Translations under genes and position numbers: made by a program
Shown: positions 9,182 to 17,991 of the stretch, piece after piece
Layout: every line of letters begins with the position of its first letter
Numbering within the stretch: position 1 is the first letter of the stretch
NCBI RefSeq assembly: GCF_000025725.1
Contig: NC_013943.1
Location: 2,914,001 to 2,978,000 of the forward strand
Direction of reading: 5' to 3'
DNA length: 64,000 nt
From: Denitrovibrio acetiphilus DSM 12809
GTDB lineage: Bacteria > Chrysiogenota > Deferribacteres > Deferribacterales > Geovibrionaceae
The notes under the pieces: generated by a model
Seen by the model: the letters and a program-made list of their open reading frames with translations, nothing else
Databases searched by the model: none
What the model was told of the DNA's origin: nothing

Positions 9182-9954
9182 ATTGCCTCCTGAGATTTAT
9201 ATATATTTTTTATTTCATCCTCTATCATGCGGACATTAACCCTTGTACTTCGGCATTCACCGTTCGGTCTTTTGTTGCAAAAGCCTATTACCGGCAGTGG
9301 GTAAGTGTCCTGAATTCCGCTTAGCAGGTCTCTTTCACAAGCCACAGCTAAAATCACATCGGGTCTTGTCTCCTTAACTATCCTGCGTGCCACAGTCCCG
9401 CCGGTGGCGACATTAATAGCTAAATTATACTTCTCTGCGATTTCGACAAGATCTTTTATATCACATTTTCCGCAACCGACACACTTGCCTATATCGCTTG
9501 TCAGCTTTAGTCCGCAGTCGTCAAGCTGAAGACAGTGCGGAAGAAGAATAAGTATATTCTCCGGCTGTTTACCCTTCATCAGGTTACGGACTATCTCGTT
9601 GTTAATATTAACGAAAGCCCTCACCAGCCTGTCCTTCTCGACACCGAGCATCTTTCCGGTACGCAACACAACAGGAAGCGTGAGCCTCTGGGCTACACGT
9701 CTGAAGCCTTTCACCTGTCCGAAGTTACGCCCTGTAAGAGCAGTGTATGCAAAAACTATTGAAAACAGTGTCATAAATAATGCAAACATTATAAAAAGTC
9801 CGGTTATAACCCACACGGTCCACCCGGCTATAACAGCCGCACCGATAGACATAAAATACCAGACCATAAGCCCCGTTCCGAACAATATAGAACCGGACAG
9901 AAAAAACAGCGCCATAAAGATAGCTCTGTCCTTTGATATTATCTTCTTATTCAA
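9178..9954 (-). CDS. DUF116 domain membrane protein
   Basis: The protein has two N-terminal membrane helices, then a cytoplasmic DUF116 region rich in cysteine: LPHCLQLDDC, GKCVGCGKCDI, LAVACERDL and GFCNKRPNGEC. Such spacing suggests a metal or Fe-S site, though the family's role is not established. A TTG at 9954 is preferred as start (258 residues). It overlaps the fmt stop and has GGCGG seven bases upstream, whereas the first in-frame ATG would run 92 bases into fmt. The gene is coupled on both sides, to fmt and to htpX. DUF116 genes are often found beside fmt and rsmB in Deltaproteobacteria and relatives. Confidence 0.82.
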   Translation of the reverse strand: MNKKIISKDRAIFMALFFLSGSILFGTGLMVWYFMSIGAAVIAGWTVWVITGLFIMFALFMTLFSIVFAYTALTGRNFGQVKGFRRVAQRLTLPVVLRTGKMLGVEKDRLVRAFVNINNEIVRNLMKGKQPENILILLPHCLQLDDCGLKLTSDIGKCVGCGKCDIKDLVEIAEKYNLAINVATGGTVARRIVKETRPDVILAVACERDLLSGIQDTYPLPVIGFCNKRPNGECRSTRVNVRMIEDEIKNIYKSQEAI

Positions 9955-10870
9955 ACTTTTCGCCGCCTTTAAGCTGTGCTCCAGCAAGGAAACTGCCCAC
10001 AGGCATCCTCTTCTTCCCTTCCGGCTGAAGCTCAACAACTTTCAGCCCGCCTTCTCCGCACTTTATGGAAAAACTCTTTTTGGTCACATCATAAACTGTT
10101 CCAGCCTCAAGCTCTTCATTAGCTTTGACAACTTCCGCCGAAAAAAGTTTCACAGTTTTGCCGTTCAGCCTGCTGTAAGCAGTAGGCCAGGGGACAAACC
10201 CACGTATCATGCATTCGATCTTTTCCGCAGACTTCGACCAGTCGATATGCCCGTCATCTTTCTTCATCATGGGCGCATATGTCATATCTTCTTCAACCTG
10301 CTTTACAGGTTTTATATTTTCGAACTCATTCAGTGTTTTGATAAGAAGCCTCGCTCCCGTTTCAGACAGTTCCTCTGCTATGTCCACAGCTGTCTTCTTC
10401 TCTATCGGTGTTTTTAGAACCTGTAAAATGTCTCCTGTGTCCAGTCCGGCATCCATCAGCATAGTTGCAACGCCTGTTTCCTTCTCTCCGTTGATAACAG
10501 CCCAGTTAACAGGAGCTGCTCCACGGTATTTCGGCAGGAGTGAAAAATGGACATTAACAGGGGCATATTTAGGCACATCAAGCACAGCCTGAGGCAGTAT
10601 CTTTCCATATGCCGCCACAACCAGAAAATCAGGCGCAATGGACTTTAACTGTTCCAGAACCTCGTCATTATTTTTCAGGCTGATGGGCTGGATAACATCA
10701 AGCCCTTGCTCCAGAGCAAATTCCTTTACAGGCGGAGCCTGCATCTGTTTACCACGCCCTTTCGGTTTGTCTGTCTGGGTTATGACCAGAGCAACATCTA
10801 TATCGTTATCAACTAATTCTCTGAGTGTTGGCACAGCCATCTCCGGCGTACCCATAAATACAACTTTCAT
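9947..10870 (-). CDS. fmt: Methionyl-tRNA formyltransferase
   Basis: This enzyme formylates the amino group of initiator Met-tRNA using 10-formyltetrahydrofolate, and at 307 residues it has normal Fmt length. The start MKVVFMGTPEMAVPTL is typical. The formyltransferase core has NVHFSLLPKYRGAAPVNWA, holding the catalytic Asn and His, and MDAGLDTGDIL with the catalytic Asp. The C-terminal OB-like domain (PWPTAYSRLNGKTVKLF) binds tRNA. It heads the operon fmt-DUF116-htpX-rsmB. No def gene is adjacent, although def-fmt is common. It is unrelated to the sugar formyltransferase at 49.2 kb apart from sharing the fold. Confidence 0.96.
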   Translation of the reverse strand: MKVVFMGTPEMAVPTLRELVDNDIDVALVITQTDKPKGRGKQMQAPPVKEFALEQGLDVIQPISLKNNDEVLEQLKSIAPDFLVVAAYGKILPQAVLDVPKYAPVNVHFSLLPKYRGAAPVNWAVINGEKETGVATMLMDAGLDTGDILQVLKTPIEKKTAVDIAEELSETGARLLIKTLNEFENIKPVKQVEEDMTYAPMMKKDDGHIDWSKSAEKIECMIRGFVPWPTAYSRLNGKTVKLFSAEVVKANEELEAGTVYDVTKKSFSIKCGEGGLKVVELQPEGKKRMPVGSFLAGAQLKGGEKFE

Positions 10871-11073
10871 AGCTTCAAAGCTCCATACTTAAGTTTGAGA
10901 TATATTAATAATGCATAAAGCCTGATTTTACAAGCAAAGTCGAAAGCTAACCGGAACTCATTTTGTCTGATCGCCACAAATTATCTCATATTGCAGTTTT
11001 CGTGTAATATTTGCACAGTTATCTGCAAAATTTGCCAATGTAAACTTCTCACATATGATATATTATTTTAGTT

Positions 11074-12330
11074 ATGGGAAATAGATTACCTTCAAAACTG
11101 AAACAAATTCTGATCATTGCCGTCATCCTGAACCTTGTGATTATTATTATGCAGGGGTTCAGCAGTGTAAAAACAATAGAAAACTCCAAGAAAGGGCTTA
11201 TGCTCGTGGGACAGACCGCCATCTCGTCTTTCGAAGGGGGGCGCAGGGCAAGGCTATTACTAGACACCGAAAGCACAACAAGATTCCGTTCGTTCATTGA
11301 TAACATAGGAGCTAATACAGGTGTACTCAGCCTTTATCTTTTCGACCAATCAGGCAGGGTACTTTTCAACACAAGAGATGTTACACCACCGAAGATAAAT
11401 CCCGCTATTCATCCTGACGGAACAGTAGAAACGCCAGACGGGTTGTTTATGTATCATACGCTCCCCCCCGCACGCTCTATGATGGGGAATATGATGGGAC
11501 ACGGGCACAACAGAAGATTCAGCGAAAAAACCGATTCAAAAGTGCTCACAGCCGGAGTTATGCTCAACCTAAGCGGGCATAAAAGCATTATCCGTGCCCA
11601 GATAACATTCATGTTCGGCATGATAGCTTTGGAAGCACTGCTCATTGCTATATATATATACACCGCCCGTATGCTGAAATTAAATAATGAGCAGTCACGC
11701 AGACTGGAGGCATCAGAGCGGGAAGCGGAACTCGGCAAAATGTCACGCCTAATGGCGCACGAGCTCAAAAATCCTCTCAGTACAGTCAAAGGGCTTATGG
11801 AGTTCTCCGCCAAAAAAGCAGAGGGCGACCTTAAAGATATCTCCGAAAGCTGCGTGGAAGAACTCGGCAGACTAGACAAAATAATCAATGACTACCTCTC
11901 ATATGGTAAAGACATGACCCTTATCATAGGTCGTGCAGACATAAGAGACATAACAGACAGTGCCGCAAGGCTTTTGCAGATAGATGCCCGTCAGAAGGGG
12001 ATAGACATATGCATTACCGGAAATGCGGAGATCAGCGCAGACATTGAGAAGATGCGCCAGATAGTGTTCAATCTGCTTCTAAATGCTGTTCAGGGCGCAC
12101 CGGAAGACAGCGAAATAAATATTGAAATAAATGACAAAAAACTCACAATAGCCAATGACATAAAAGATGATAATTTTGACCGTGAAAGCCTTGGTAAACC
12201 CTTTTACACAACAAAATCTATCGGAACCGGGCTGGGGCTTGCTATAGTAAAAAGAATAGTACAGCTTCACGGCTTCCGCTGTGAAATAAAAACGAACCAA
12301 AAGTTTGTAGTTGAGATCATATACATATGA
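11074..12330 (+). CDS. Membrane sensor histidine kinase with Met/His-rich sensor loop
   Basis: A 418-residue two-component sensor. Membrane helix 1 spans about 9-28, an extracytoplasmic sensor about 29-175 and helix 2 about 176-196. The HisKA box [10 protein letters not shown] follows with phospho-acceptor His229. The HATPase domain shows the N box [26 protein letters not shown] as G boxes, and ends at the C-terminus. The sensor contains a Met/His cluster at 135-146 ([12 protein letters not shown]), which invites a metal-sensing hypothesis but proves nothing. The start lacks a clear ribosome-binding site. The stop overlaps the regulator's ATG (ATGA). The layout resembles ZraS/HydH-type kinases. 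Confidence 0.9.
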   Translation: MGNRLPSKLKQILIIAVILNLVIIIMQGFSSVKTIENSKKGLMLVGQTAISSFEGGRRARLLLDTESTTRFRSFIDNIGANTGVLSLYLFDQSGRVLFNTRDVTPPKINPAIHPDGTVETPDGLFMYHTLPPARSMMGNMMGHGHNRRFSEKTDSKVLTAGVMLNLSGHKSIIRAQITFMFGMIALEALLIAIYIYTARMLKLNNEQSRRLEASEREAELGKMSRLMAHELKNPLSTVKGLMEFSAKKAEGDLKDISESCVEELGRLDKIINDYLSYGKDMTLIIGRADIRDITDSAARLLQIDARQKGIDICITGNAEISADIEKMRQIVFNLLLNAVQGAPEDSEINIEINDKKLTIANDIKDDNFDRESLGKPFYTTKSIGTGLGLAIVKRIVQLHGFRCEIKTNQKFVVEIIYI

Positions 12331-13622
12331 AGATACTGATAGTTGATGACGAAAAAAACCACAGAATGATGCTCAAGCTTCACCTTGAAGATGCAGGGCA
12401 CAAAACCGCACAGGCGGAAAACGGACTTAAAGCTCTGGAAGCGTTGGATGAAGGCAGGTTTGATGTTATCCTTCTGGACATGAAGATGGACGTTATGGAT
12501 GGACTTACTTTTCTGGGCATGATGAACAGAAAAGGGCACAGTGTACCTGTGATAGTCATAACAGCGTTCTCCACTGTTAAAACCGCTGTGGAATCCATGA
12601 AGCTGGGAGCAGTGGACTACCTTACAAAGCCAGTGGACATCCCTCAGCTTATGGATGCTCTGGAAAAGATAAACGAGCAGTCCGGTGATGTCCTTACTCC
12701 TGTTGAAAACTACCGTTTCGGAGGGGTCTACACTCAGGAGGGGCTCGGTTCTATCATCGAACAGCTGAAACTCGTGGCTCCTACGGATGCAACAGTGCTG
12801 ATCCTCGGAGAATCAGGCACGGGCAAAGAGATTGTTGCACGTTCCATCCACGACAATTCCAAAAGAGCACAAAGACCATATCTGGCTATAAACTGCGCTG
12901 CACTTTCAGAAAATATCATAGAAAGTGAGCTTTTCGGACATGTCAAAGGCGCATTCACCACCGCAGTAAAAGATAATAAAGGGTTATTCGAAGCAGCAGA
13001 CGGCGGTACACTCTTTCTGGACGAGATAGGTGAACTTTCGCTGAATGTTCAGGCGAAACTCCTCCGTGTTTTACAGGAGGGGGCTTTCGAAAGGGTCGGA
13101 GACACCCGTACGCTGAAGACTAATGTGCGTATAGTCGCTGCAACCAACAGAAACTTAAAAAAATTGTCAGAAAAAGGTGACTTCAGAGAGGATCTGTACT
13201 TCAGGCTTGCGGTTTTCCCTGTTGAGGTCCCCCCCCTGCGTGAAAGAAAAGAAGAGATAGCTCCGCTGGTTAAGTTCTTCATAGACAAACATGCAGAAAA
13301 ACTCGGCAAACTGATAAAGTCCGCCGATCCGGCATATATCAGAAAATTGTCAGATTACGGCTTCCCAGGTAATATCAGGGAACTTGAAAACATTGTTGAA
13401 AGAAGTATAATACTCACCACGGGAACAAAGCTTGAGCCTGTGACACTCCCCGCCTTCGGTACAGAAAGAGACGGTGGACTAAGCATACGGGGCAACGAAC
13501 GGGACCTTATCATCAAGGCTCTGAAGAAAACCGGCGGCAACAAAACCAAGGCAGCAGAGATTTTACAGATATCCCGCAGAACACTTCACAATAAGCTCAA
13601 GGAATTTGACTTAGAGGATTAA
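12327..13622 (+). CDS. Sigma54-dependent NtrC-family response regulator
   Basis: A 431-residue activator with three domains. The receiver has phospho-acceptor Asp51 in LLDMKM, Thr79 and Lys101. The AAA+ domain has Walker A GESGTGKE (161-168), Walker B GGTLFLDE and the arginine-finger region NIRELEN. A Fis-type helix-turn-helix ([20 protein letters not shown]) ends the protein. The sigma54-contact loop reads GAFTTA (208-213) rather than the usual GAFTGA. It is coupled to the kinase by a 4-base overlap, and the outer-membrane protein gene starts two bases after its stop, making that protein part of the same operon. No sigma54 promoter was identified nearby. Confidence 0.94.
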   Translation: MKILIVDDEKNHRMMLKLHLEDAGHKTAQAENGLKALEALDEGRFDVILLDMKMDVMDGLTFLGMMNRKGHSVPVIVITAFSTVKTAVESMKLGAVDYLTKPVDIPQLMDALEKINEQSGDVLTPVENYRFGGVYTQEGLGSIIEQLKLVAPTDATVLILGESGTGKEIVARSIHDNSKRAQRPYLAINCAALSENIIESELFGHVKGAFTTAVKDNKGLFEAADGGTLFLDEIGELSLNVQAKLLRVLQEGAFERVGDTRTLKTNVRIVAATNRNLKKLSEKGDFREDLYFRLAVFPVEVPPLRERKEEIAPLVKFFIDKHAEKLGKLIKSADPAYIRKLSDYGFPGNIRELENIVERSIILTTGTKLEPVTLPAFGTERDGGLSIRGNERDLIIKALKKTGGNKTKAAEILQISRRTLHNKLKEFDLED

Positions 13623-13624
13623 CT

Positions 13625-14557
13625 TTGAAAAACTTTATTATCATTACATTACTGCTCATGGCAGTTTCAACGCAGGCAGCACCACAGGGGAAAAACGGAT
13701 TCAGCGGAAACATCGACATAGGCATGTTCGGAATAAACTCAACCGATGCTCTCATGGCTACAGGCAGCAACGAAGATATTGATACACTCTCAGATAATCC
13801 CGACAGCTTCAGTAAATTAAAACCGATTGTAATGTCCGAGCTTAGGTATAAAAAGGGCGACATACTTTATCACGCAGGAACTCCTCCTACAGAAGCAAAT
13901 CCGCAGCTGCTTTTAGGTACAACATTTCTATACGGCAAATCCTCCGTTGATCTTTCTGTCATCCTCGCCCCGTTCGGCAAAGTCTGGAAAGACCCATATG
14001 TTTCAGACAGAAAAAGTACAAGAGACTCCGCAGCGGGACTCAGGCTTAAGCTGGAAAATATCTCCGGCACTAAGTTCGGAACAAATATTCAGATGCTCAG
14101 CCACGATATCGATAATGACGCAATAGGAAGACGATTCAGCGACATGAAGCGTAACGGCGAAACTTACTCGTTCACAGGAGACTATAAGCAGCCTCTCAGC
14201 CAGTACAGCGTAATTACCCCATTCGTCACATACACCATTGAAGACAGAAATGGGGACGCAATGAGCGGGCAGGGGCTTCAGGCAGGTGTCAAATATCTGC
14301 ATAAATTAAATTCCGGACTAATCATACCAAGTTTCAGTATATCCGGTATGTGGTATAATGAAGAAGACTCTGTTTTTGATAAAACACGTAAGGATACAAC
14401 AACTTCAGCATTTCTTATGTATAAGCATTTTACCCCCTTCGGACTGGCTAACACGCATATTAATTTTCTGATAGGCGGTTCACTGAGATCATCAAATATC
14501 GACTTTTATGATGCCAGAACAGTTTTTACAGGCGTAACATTCGGCTACGACTTCTGA
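13625..14557 (+). CDS. Putative outer-membrane beta-barrel protein (DUF2860-like)
   Basis: A 310-residue exported protein with a signal peptide (KNFIIITLLLMAVSTQAAPQ; cleavage likely after the second Ala of TQA). Alternating beta strands follow, and the protein ends in FGYDF. A terminal aromatic is typical of outer-membrane barrels. Stretches such as IDTLSDNPDSFSK and the YHAGTPP region resemble the DUF2860 family of unknown function; this match is from memory. The start is TTG, two bases after the regulator stop, with GAGG just upstream, so translation is probably coupled. Membership in a kinase-regulator operon suggests a sensed or exported component of one envelope response. Confidence 0.7.
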   Translation: MKNFIIITLLLMAVSTQAAPQGKNGFSGNIDIGMFGINSTDALMATGSNEDIDTLSDNPDSFSKLKPIVMSELRYKKGDILYHAGTPPTEANPQLLLGTTFLYGKSSVDLSVILAPFGKVWKDPYVSDRKSTRDSAAGLRLKLENISGTKFGTNIQMLSHDIDNDAIGRRFSDMKRNGETYSFTGDYKQPLSQYSVITPFVTYTIEDRNGDAMSGQGLQAGVKYLHKLNSGLIIPSFSISGMWYNEEDSVFDKTRKDTTTSAFLMYKHFTPFGLANTHINFLIGGSLRSSNIDFYDARTVFTGVTFGYDF

Positions 14558-14578
14558 TAAAACAGTGAAGGTTTAAAA

Positions 14579-15403
14579 ATGAGTTATGACGAAAGACTTC
14601 TTCACGAAGTAATAAACATCGCTCTTCAGGCTGGCAGAGAAATTATGCGGATTTACCAAATGGATTTCTCTGTTCAGTATAAAGGTGACAACTCGCCGCT
14701 TACAGATGCGGATATGCGCTCCAACGCTATTATAATTGACGGACTGAGAAAACTGGACAAACAGTACCCCATCCTCTCAGAAGAAGCCAAGTTCGCGGCA
14801 TACGCCGAGAGGAAAAACTGGAAAAACTTCTGGCTGGTTGACCCCATTGACGGAACGAAAGAGGTCATCAAGAAGAACGGAGAATTCACCGTAAATATAG
14901 CTCTCATCGAAGAGAAGTTGCCTGTTTTGGGTGTTGTCTATGCTCCCGCTCTTGATACACTTTATTACGGTATGAAAGGCTTTGGAGCTTTCAGGAAAAC
15001 AGGCGGCAGACTTGAAAAACTGCCAACTGAAAAGAATGACCCTCTGACAAGCAAAACCATAAAAGTTGCGGTTTCCCGTTCTCATATGAACAAAGAGACC
15101 TCAGACTTCATAGACAGACTTTCCAGAAATTACCCTGACTGCCGTATTGAAACCATTTCCAAAGGCAGTTCACTGAAACTCTGCATGGTGGCGGAAGGTT
15201 CTGCTGATATATACCCGAGAATCGCCCCCACAATGGAGTGGGACACCGCTGCCGCTCATGGTGTTGTTAAAGCTTCAGGGAAAGGCACATACAAACTCGA
15301 CTCTTTTACTGTGGATGAAGACATCTTCCATAAAAAAATCATTGCTGAAAGATTAGTATACAATAAAGATGATTTACTGAATCCGTTTTTTATTGTTATT
15401 TAG
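14579..15403 (+). CDS. cysQ: 3'(2'),5'-bisphosphate nucleotidase
   Basis: A 274-residue member of the lithium-sensitive, Mg-dependent phosphatase family. CysQ hydrolyses 3'-phosphoadenosine 5'-phosphate to AMP and so prevents its build-up during sulfate assimilation. Metal-ligand motifs are clear: SEEA (Glu in the 67-70 region), LVDPIDGTKE (88-93 core) and WDTAAAHGVV near the C-terminus. Length matches CysQ more closely than inositol monophosphatase. AAGG lies upstream of the ATG. It follows the outer-membrane protein gene by 21 bases and may be read through from the two-component operon, though no other sulfate genes are near. Confidence 0.9.
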   Translation: MSYDERLLHEVINIALQAGREIMRIYQMDFSVQYKGDNSPLTDADMRSNAIIIDGLRKLDKQYPILSEEAKFAAYAERKNWKNFWLVDPIDGTKEVIKKNGEFTVNIALIEEKLPVLGVVYAPALDTLYYGMKGFGAFRKTGGRLEKLPTEKNDPLTSKTIKVAVSRSHMNKETSDFIDRLSRNYPDCRIETISKGSSLKLCMVAEGSADIYPRIAPTMEWDTAAAHGVVKASGKGTYKLDSFTVDEDIFHKKIIAERLVYNKDDLLNPFFIVI

Positions 15404-15430
15404 CTATGTAATATTCTGCAAACAATACTC

Positions 15431-15457
15431 TTGATAAAAAGACGAAACAGGTATAGT
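15431..15457 (+). promoter_or_regulatory. Candidate sigma70 promoter for NDH-2
   Basis: TTGATA (15431-15436) and TATAGT (15452-15457) are separated by 15 bases, shorter than ideal, 20 bases upstream of the NDH-2 ATG. CGGGAG between them and the start is the ribosome-binding site. This is a weak call based on two hexamers. Confidence 0.3.
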
Positions 15458-15476
15458 TTTATTTCGGGAGTTATGT

Positions 15477-16772
15477 ATGAAAAAAGTTGTTATTCTCGGA
15501 GGCGGTTTCGGGGGGCTTGCTGCCATTGCCCACATCCGCAAACAGATAAAGAAGAAGCACGTTGAAGTCACCCTGATAGATAAAAATAACTATTCGCTAT
15601 TCACCCCTATGCTTCCGGAAGTTGTCAGTGGAAATGTCAAACCGGACAATATTGTTCTCCCGCTGCGTGAGATATGTGTCAAAAATAGTGTACGTTTTGT
15701 CCGTGACAAAGTTATCAGTGTAGACAAGGATAATAACTGTGTGATCTGCATAGAAAATGAACTTAAATACGACTACCTTATAGTTGCTACCGGCTCCAAG
15801 ACTAACTTCCGCGGTAACGAATCTGCCATCGAGAATGCACTTCAGTTTAAAAGCATAACCGATGCCATTGATCTTAAATATCTGATAATAGACCATCTGG
15901 AAAAAGCCAGCAGCATGACATCCTCTGATGCTAAAAAATCTTTGCTTTCCTTCTCTGTTATAGGCGGCGGAATAACGGGTGTTGAGCTAGCCTGCGAAAT
16001 GAATGACTTTATCAAAGCAAAGATTAAACGTGAGTACAGCAACATAGGCTCTGAAGAATACAGCATAAACATTCTTGAATACTACAAAACAATCCTCCCC
16101 TCCATAGACGAATCTCAGGCACAAAAAGCGCAGGAAGCTGTAGTAGAAAGTGGAATAAATATTATCAACAATGCAAACGTTCAGGAAATTAGTAAAGAAA
16201 GCATCCGCTTTGAGCAGAACGGTGAACAAAAAATCCTGAACTCATCTATTACGGTATGGACAGCGGGCGTTATGGGGCGGGACTACCTTGAAACCATCAG
16301 CACTAATCAGACTGGTGATAAACGTGTTTTCATTGAACACGAGCTAACCCCGCAGGGCATTACAGACAGCAACATTTTTGTAATCGGCGACAGCTGTGCA
16401 TATCAGTACAATGAACACATACTCCCGCCAGTTGCACCGCTTGCCATGCAGCAGGGGATAATGGCTGTTATCAATATAGTGCGCAACATTGACGGCAAAC
16501 CCAAAAAGGATTTCAATTATTTTCACTTCGGATACCTTGTGTCCCTCGGTAAAAACAACTCCGTTGTCAATCTCTTCGGGTTAAAGCTCCGCGGAAGATT
16601 TGCATATTACGTATGGAAAATGCTCTACCTTTACAAGGTCGGGATGTTTAAAAAGCAGATAGGTGTGTTTTTCGACTGGATAATGACATCATGGTTCGGT
16701 AACGAGTCAGTGCTTATCTATGATATTGAAAAAGCACAAATGTGCAGAAACACAGATAAGGACAGCAAATAG
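15477..16772 (+). CDS. ndh: Type II NADH dehydrogenase (NDH-2)
   Basis: A 431-residue FAD-dependent, non-proton-pumping NADH:quinone oxidoreductase. The FAD dinucleotide fold is at the N-terminus (VVILGGGFGGLAA). The second Rossmann fold for NADH is in SVIGGGITGVELACE. The flavin-binding tail motif FVIGDSCAY is followed by PPVAPLAMQQG, the region lining the quinone site. The C-terminal part (YYVWKMLYLYKVGMFKKQ) is amphipathic and would attach to the inner leaflet. Length is as in Ndh. It is flanked by its own candidate promoter and converges on the DHOD-like gene. A sulfide:quinone reductase is less likely because its redox-cysteine pattern is not seen. Confidence 0.88.
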   Translation: MKKVVILGGGFGGLAAIAHIRKQIKKKHVEVTLIDKNNYSLFTPMLPEVVSGNVKPDNIVLPLREICVKNSVRFVRDKVISVDKDNNCVICIENELKYDYLIVATGSKTNFRGNESAIENALQFKSITDAIDLKYLIIDHLEKASSMTSSDAKKSLLSFSVIGGGITGVELACEMNDFIKAKIKREYSNIGSEEYSINILEYYKTILPSIDESQAQKAQEAVVESGINIINNANVQEISKESIRFEQNGEQKILNSSITVWTAGVMGRDYLETISTNQTGDKRVFIEHELTPQGITDSNIFVIGDSCAYQYNEHILPPVAPLAMQQGIMAVINIVRNIDGKPKKDFNYFHFGYLVSLGKNNSVVNLFGLKLRGRFAYYVWKMLYLYKVGMFKKQIGVFFDWIMTSWFGNESVLIYDIEKAQMCRNTDKDSK

Positions 16773-16813
16773 TCAGGATCTTAGATTTCCCGAATTTAAC
16801 AGCTCTCAGAAAG

Positions 16814-16844
16814 GGTACTGTGTTTATAGCACCTTGCCAGTACC
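16814..16844. terminator. Weak stem-loop between converging ndh and DHOD-like genes
   Basis: A perfect 7-base-pair stem, GGTACTG with CAGTACC, closes a 17-base loop in the 70-base gap between two converging genes. No run of T follows on either strand, so terminator function is uncertain. Confidence 0.35.
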
Positions 16845-17824
16845 TATTGAAATATAGCACCGTCAGCTATCTTAATGTATTGAAGACGTTCAAATGTCTG
16901 AACCTGCCTGATCTTCTTTCTGGTGGCAAGCCCGATAACATCGTTCATCTCGTTGATGTTCCTCTTTTTCATCCATGCCTGAAGACCGCTGTTCAGGTCG
17001 GATATCTGGCTCATGCCGTTCTTATACAGAGCAGAAGTCACCTGAACCGTTTTAGCCCCTGCAAGGAGGTATTGAATGAGCATATCTTCATCATAAACGC
17101 CTGTAGAAGCAGATATATCCACCCCGCACTGCCTGCTTGCCACAGCAACCCAGCGCAATACGCTGTAAGCATCCGATGGCGCACTGAAAGTATGCACAGG
17201 TTCCAGCTCAAGTGTTCTGGTATTTATCTTCAACTGGAAATATTTATTAAACATCGTCACACTGTCTGCACCAACCTCTTCCAGCTTTCTTATCATATTA
17301 GGTATCGCCGAAAAATTCGCCCCTATCTTCACTCCGACAGGTATGCTGACAGTTTTTTTAACCTCTTTGACAACCTCGAGGTAGCGTTCTTCCGTCTCTT
17401 GTCCGGTGATGTCCGCCTCAAATGGCATGAAGGCAATATTAAGTTCAATAGCATCTGCGCCGGCTTCTTCGATATCTCCGGCAAATTTTGCCCACCACTT
17501 TGTCCCTTCGCAGTTGATACTGGCGATGACAGGTATAGTAACCTTGTCAGCCGCTCTCTTAACATATTCCAGATATTCACCTGAACCGTAAACCATTGCG
17601 GCATCAGCTGTCATATAGTCATACGCTTCAGGGTGATAGGTCTCTTCCACAGTGCCCGCTTCAAGCCTTATCTCTTCCTCGAAGAGAGATTTCAGCACAA
17701 CAGCCCCCGCACCGGCATCCTCTGCCCTGCGCAGATTGTCCATATCTTTTGTCAGAGTACTGCTTCCGGCGATGACCGGACTTGTGAGCTGTAATCCCAT
17801 ATAATCTACACTGATATCAGCCAT
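16844..17824 (-). CDS. Dihydroorotate dehydrogenase-like FMN oxidoreductase
   Basis: A 326-residue TIM-barrel flavoprotein resembling dihydroorotate dehydrogenase (SPVIAGSSTLTKDMDNL, ADAIELNIAF, VGVKIGANFSAIPNM, AGAKTVQVTSALY). In true PyrD enzymes a Cys or Ser base sits in the mobile loop; no confident equivalent is visible. It belongs to the dihydroorotate dehydrogenase-like group often found beside pyruvate:ferredoxin or nitrogen genes, whose substrate is not settled. GGAGGG six bases upstream supports ATG 17824 over the more distal start nine codons earlier. It stands alone, with the REP-like element in its upstream region. Confidence 0.82.
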   Translation of the reverse strand: MADISVDYMGLQLTSPVIAGSSTLTKDMDNLRRAEDAGAGAVVLKSLFEEEIRLEAGTVEETYHPEAYDYMTADAAMVYGSGEYLEYVKRAADKVTIPVIASINCEGTKWWAKFAGDIEEAGADAIELNIAFMPFEADITGQETEERYLEVVKEVKKTVSIPVGVKIGANFSAIPNMIRKLEEVGADSVTMFNKYFQLKINTRTLELEPVHTFSAPSDAYSVLRWVAVASRQCGVDISASTGVYDEDMLIQYLLAGAKTVQVTSALYKNGMSQISDLNSGLQAWMKKRNINEMNDVIGLATRKKIRQVQTFERLQYIKIADGAIFQ

Positions 17825-17840
17825 AATTTCCCTCCAAATA

Positions 17841-17858
17841 TGCCACCGCAACCCTTAT
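17841..17858. repeat. 18-base direct repeat, copy 1
   Basis: TGCCACCGCAACCCTTAT here is identical to 17974-17991. The two copies bracket the inverted-repeat element at 17879-17969. Copy 2 ends at the base before the ftsK stop codon. Confidence 0.85.
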
Positions 17859-17878
17859 TCAACACAATAACCTATTAC

Positions 17879-17969
17879 GTCATTGCGAACCCACAGGGTG
17901 AAGCAATCTTACGACAACAGCTATCAGAAACATATCAGATTGCTTCGTCATGTTATTCCTCGCAATGAC
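17879..17969. repeat. REP-like inverted-repeat element
   Basis: A 91-base imperfect palindrome. Outer arms are GTCATTGCGA (17879-17888) and TCGCAATGAC (17960-17969). Inner arms are AAGCAATCT (17901-17909) and AGATTGCTT (17937-17945). Its right half recurs at 5827-5859. Similar GTCATTGCGA/AAGCAATC repeats occur between genes in many bacterial genomes. It is flanked by an 18-base direct repeat. Confidence 0.8.
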
Positions 17970-17973
17970 TCTT

Positions 17974-17991
17974 TGCCACCGCAACCCTTAT
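17974..17991. repeat. 18-base direct repeat, copy 2
   Basis: An exact copy of 17841-17858, separated from it by 115 bases that include the REP-like palindrome. Confidence 0.85.

Noticed and set aside
9599-10417. A 272-residue plus-strand ORF
   Set aside because: It is the reverse of fmt and the DUF116 gene, both strongly supported on the other strand.
16820-17584. A 254-residue plus-strand ORF
   Set aside because: It is antisense to the DHOD-like gene and has no recognisable motif or ribosome-binding site.
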